Below, piece after piece: positions 5,830 through 6,384 of a stretch of 6,384 bases of DNA (the stretch's first letter is position 1; each line of letters starts with the position of its first letter). The translations under genes and the position numbers were made by a program. The stretch is from contig JAILDI010000144.1 in the NCBI GenBank assembly GCA_024689525.1, positions 1 to 6,384 of the forward strand, in the 5' to 3' direction. The notes beneath the pieces were generated by a model. That model saw nothing but the letters and a program-made list of their open reading frames with translations, had not been told where the DNA came from and ran no database searches. The DNA is from Bacteroidales bacterium. Lineage in GTDB: Bacteria; Bacteroidota; Bacteroidia; Bacteroidales; UBA932.

Positions 5830-6384
5830 ATGTTTCGGAGGATTCTGTTTGTGGCCCTTGCCGTATTGATATCTGTTCCCGGTTTAAGCCAGGAGTCAGA
5901 CACATCGGCAGTTGCCTTTCCTCTTTCTTCTGCCGATGCTATGCATTATATCCGTCCGGAATACAGGGGTCTGGTCGACATTCTTTCTCTCAACCGCGCG
6001 CAGGTTCCGCTGCTGGGAAACAGTGTGGAGATAATGCGCGGAATGCGTAAGTATGAGTTACTTATGGCCGATATGGCCGCCGCGCGGGAGAGCATCCATA
6101 TGGAGTACTACGAGTTCCCTCGCGACGAAATTCCCCAGGCCGTTCGGGGTCGACTTATGGAAAAGGCCCTTGACGGGGTGGACGTGAAAGTGCTGGTGGA
6201 AAACGTAACCAATATGAAAGTGCCGATGAGCGATTACCGGGAGATGGGCGGAAGCGGCATCGAACTGCGCTTTTTCGACCCGTTCATGAGGCCTCTCCGT
6301 TTCATCTTCCGCCTGAATCACCGCAACCACCAGAAGATAGCCGTCATCGACCGGAATATAGGATATATCGGCGGGATGAACATG
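5830..6384 (+). CDS. Phospholipase D superfamily protein, cardiolipin synthase-like, with signal sequence (3'-truncated)
   Basis: The first 185 residues of a gene that runs off the right edge. Residues 1-20 form a signal peptide or single membrane anchor: a charged MFRR start, a hydrophobic core, and GLS before a possible cut at 20/21. There is no two-helix membrane hairpin of the kind usual in ClsA-type cardiolipin synthases. Residues about 60-185 match the first PLD domain: ARESIHMEYYEF (88-99), DGVDVKVLVEN, then the HxKxxxxD catalytic motif HQKIAVID (His167, Lys169, Asp174) and GYIGGMNM (178-185) as in cardiolipin synthases. A second HKD motif would be expected beyond the window. The enzyme would cleave or transfer a phosphodiester head group, perhaps making cardiolipin in the periplasm, or acting on a secreted substrate. 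The ATG at 5830 is preferred because it directly begins a good signal peptide and lies downstream of the candidate promoter. An in-frame ATG at 5797 would add 11 residues and is less likely. Confidence 0.88.
   Translation, partial: MFRRILFVALAVLISVPGLSQESDTSAVAFPLSSADAMHYIRPEYRGLVDILSLNRAQVPLLGNSVEIMRGMRKYELLMADMAAARESIHMEYYEFPRDEIPQAVRGRLMEKALDGVDVKVLVENVTNMKVPMSDYREMGGSGIELRFFDPFMRPLRFIFRLNHRNHQKIAVIDRNIGYIGGMNM

Noticed and set aside
5532..6050. A 172-codon + strand open frame spanning the serpin 5' end, the intergenic gap and the PLD-like gene
   Set aside because: It crosses two promoter regions and is out of frame with the supported PLD-like gene. It has no motifs.
1..6384. CRISPR arrays, tRNA genes, insertion-sequence ends, long direct repeats
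   Set aside because: None seen on reading both strands. The window is almost completely filled by five coding regions, with gaps of 36, 8 and 73 bases.

Overview
The window looks like chromosomal DNA from a Bacteroidota species, most likely Bacteroidales and probably host- or gut-associated. Three things suggest this. A TAnnTTTG-type -7 box precedes two of the genes, starts lack clear Shine-Dalgarno sequences, and the content is typical of the group (a serpin lipoprotein, Sec-exported phosphate-ester enzymes and an acyl-CoA/CoA-transferase fermentation gene). Base composition looks moderately GC-rich by eye. The assignment is inference; there is no rRNA or other marker gene here. There is no tRNA, CRISPR array, insertion sequence or phage gene, and the only non-coding DNA is three short gaps of 36, 8 and 73 bases.

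Left part (1-2304, + strand): the 3' three quarters or so of a fold-type I PLP-dependent aminotransferase, joined by a 4-base ATGA overlap to a complete acetyl-CoA hydrolase/transferase-family CoA-transferase of the 4-hydroxybutyrate CoA-transferase type. The pair reads as a translationally coupled catabolic module. An amino acid would be deaminated by transamination, and a derived carboxylate or acyl-CoA would be handled by CoA exchange. The actual substrate is not readable from sequence.

Middle (2305-4512, + strand): a separate gene with its own TAnnTTTG promoter. It encodes a 723-residue exported protein that fuses a phosphodiester glycosidase domain (NAGPA/DUF2233 type) to a histidine acid phosphatase domain. 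Both halves keep their signature motifs. The obvious model is a two-step enzyme: the first half splits a sugar-phosphate diester and the second removes the exposed phosphate. This is the most noteworthy item in the window.

Right part (4521-6384): a serpin lipoprotein on the - strand, convergent with the fusion gene and only 8 bases from it. A phospholipase D/cardiolipin-synthase-like gene with an N-terminal signal sequence is divergent from the serpin and runs off the 3' edge. The 73-base gap between them holds two face-to-face promoter candidates and a small inverted repeat. Three consecutive genes therefore encode exported proteins, while the first two encode cytoplasmic metabolism.
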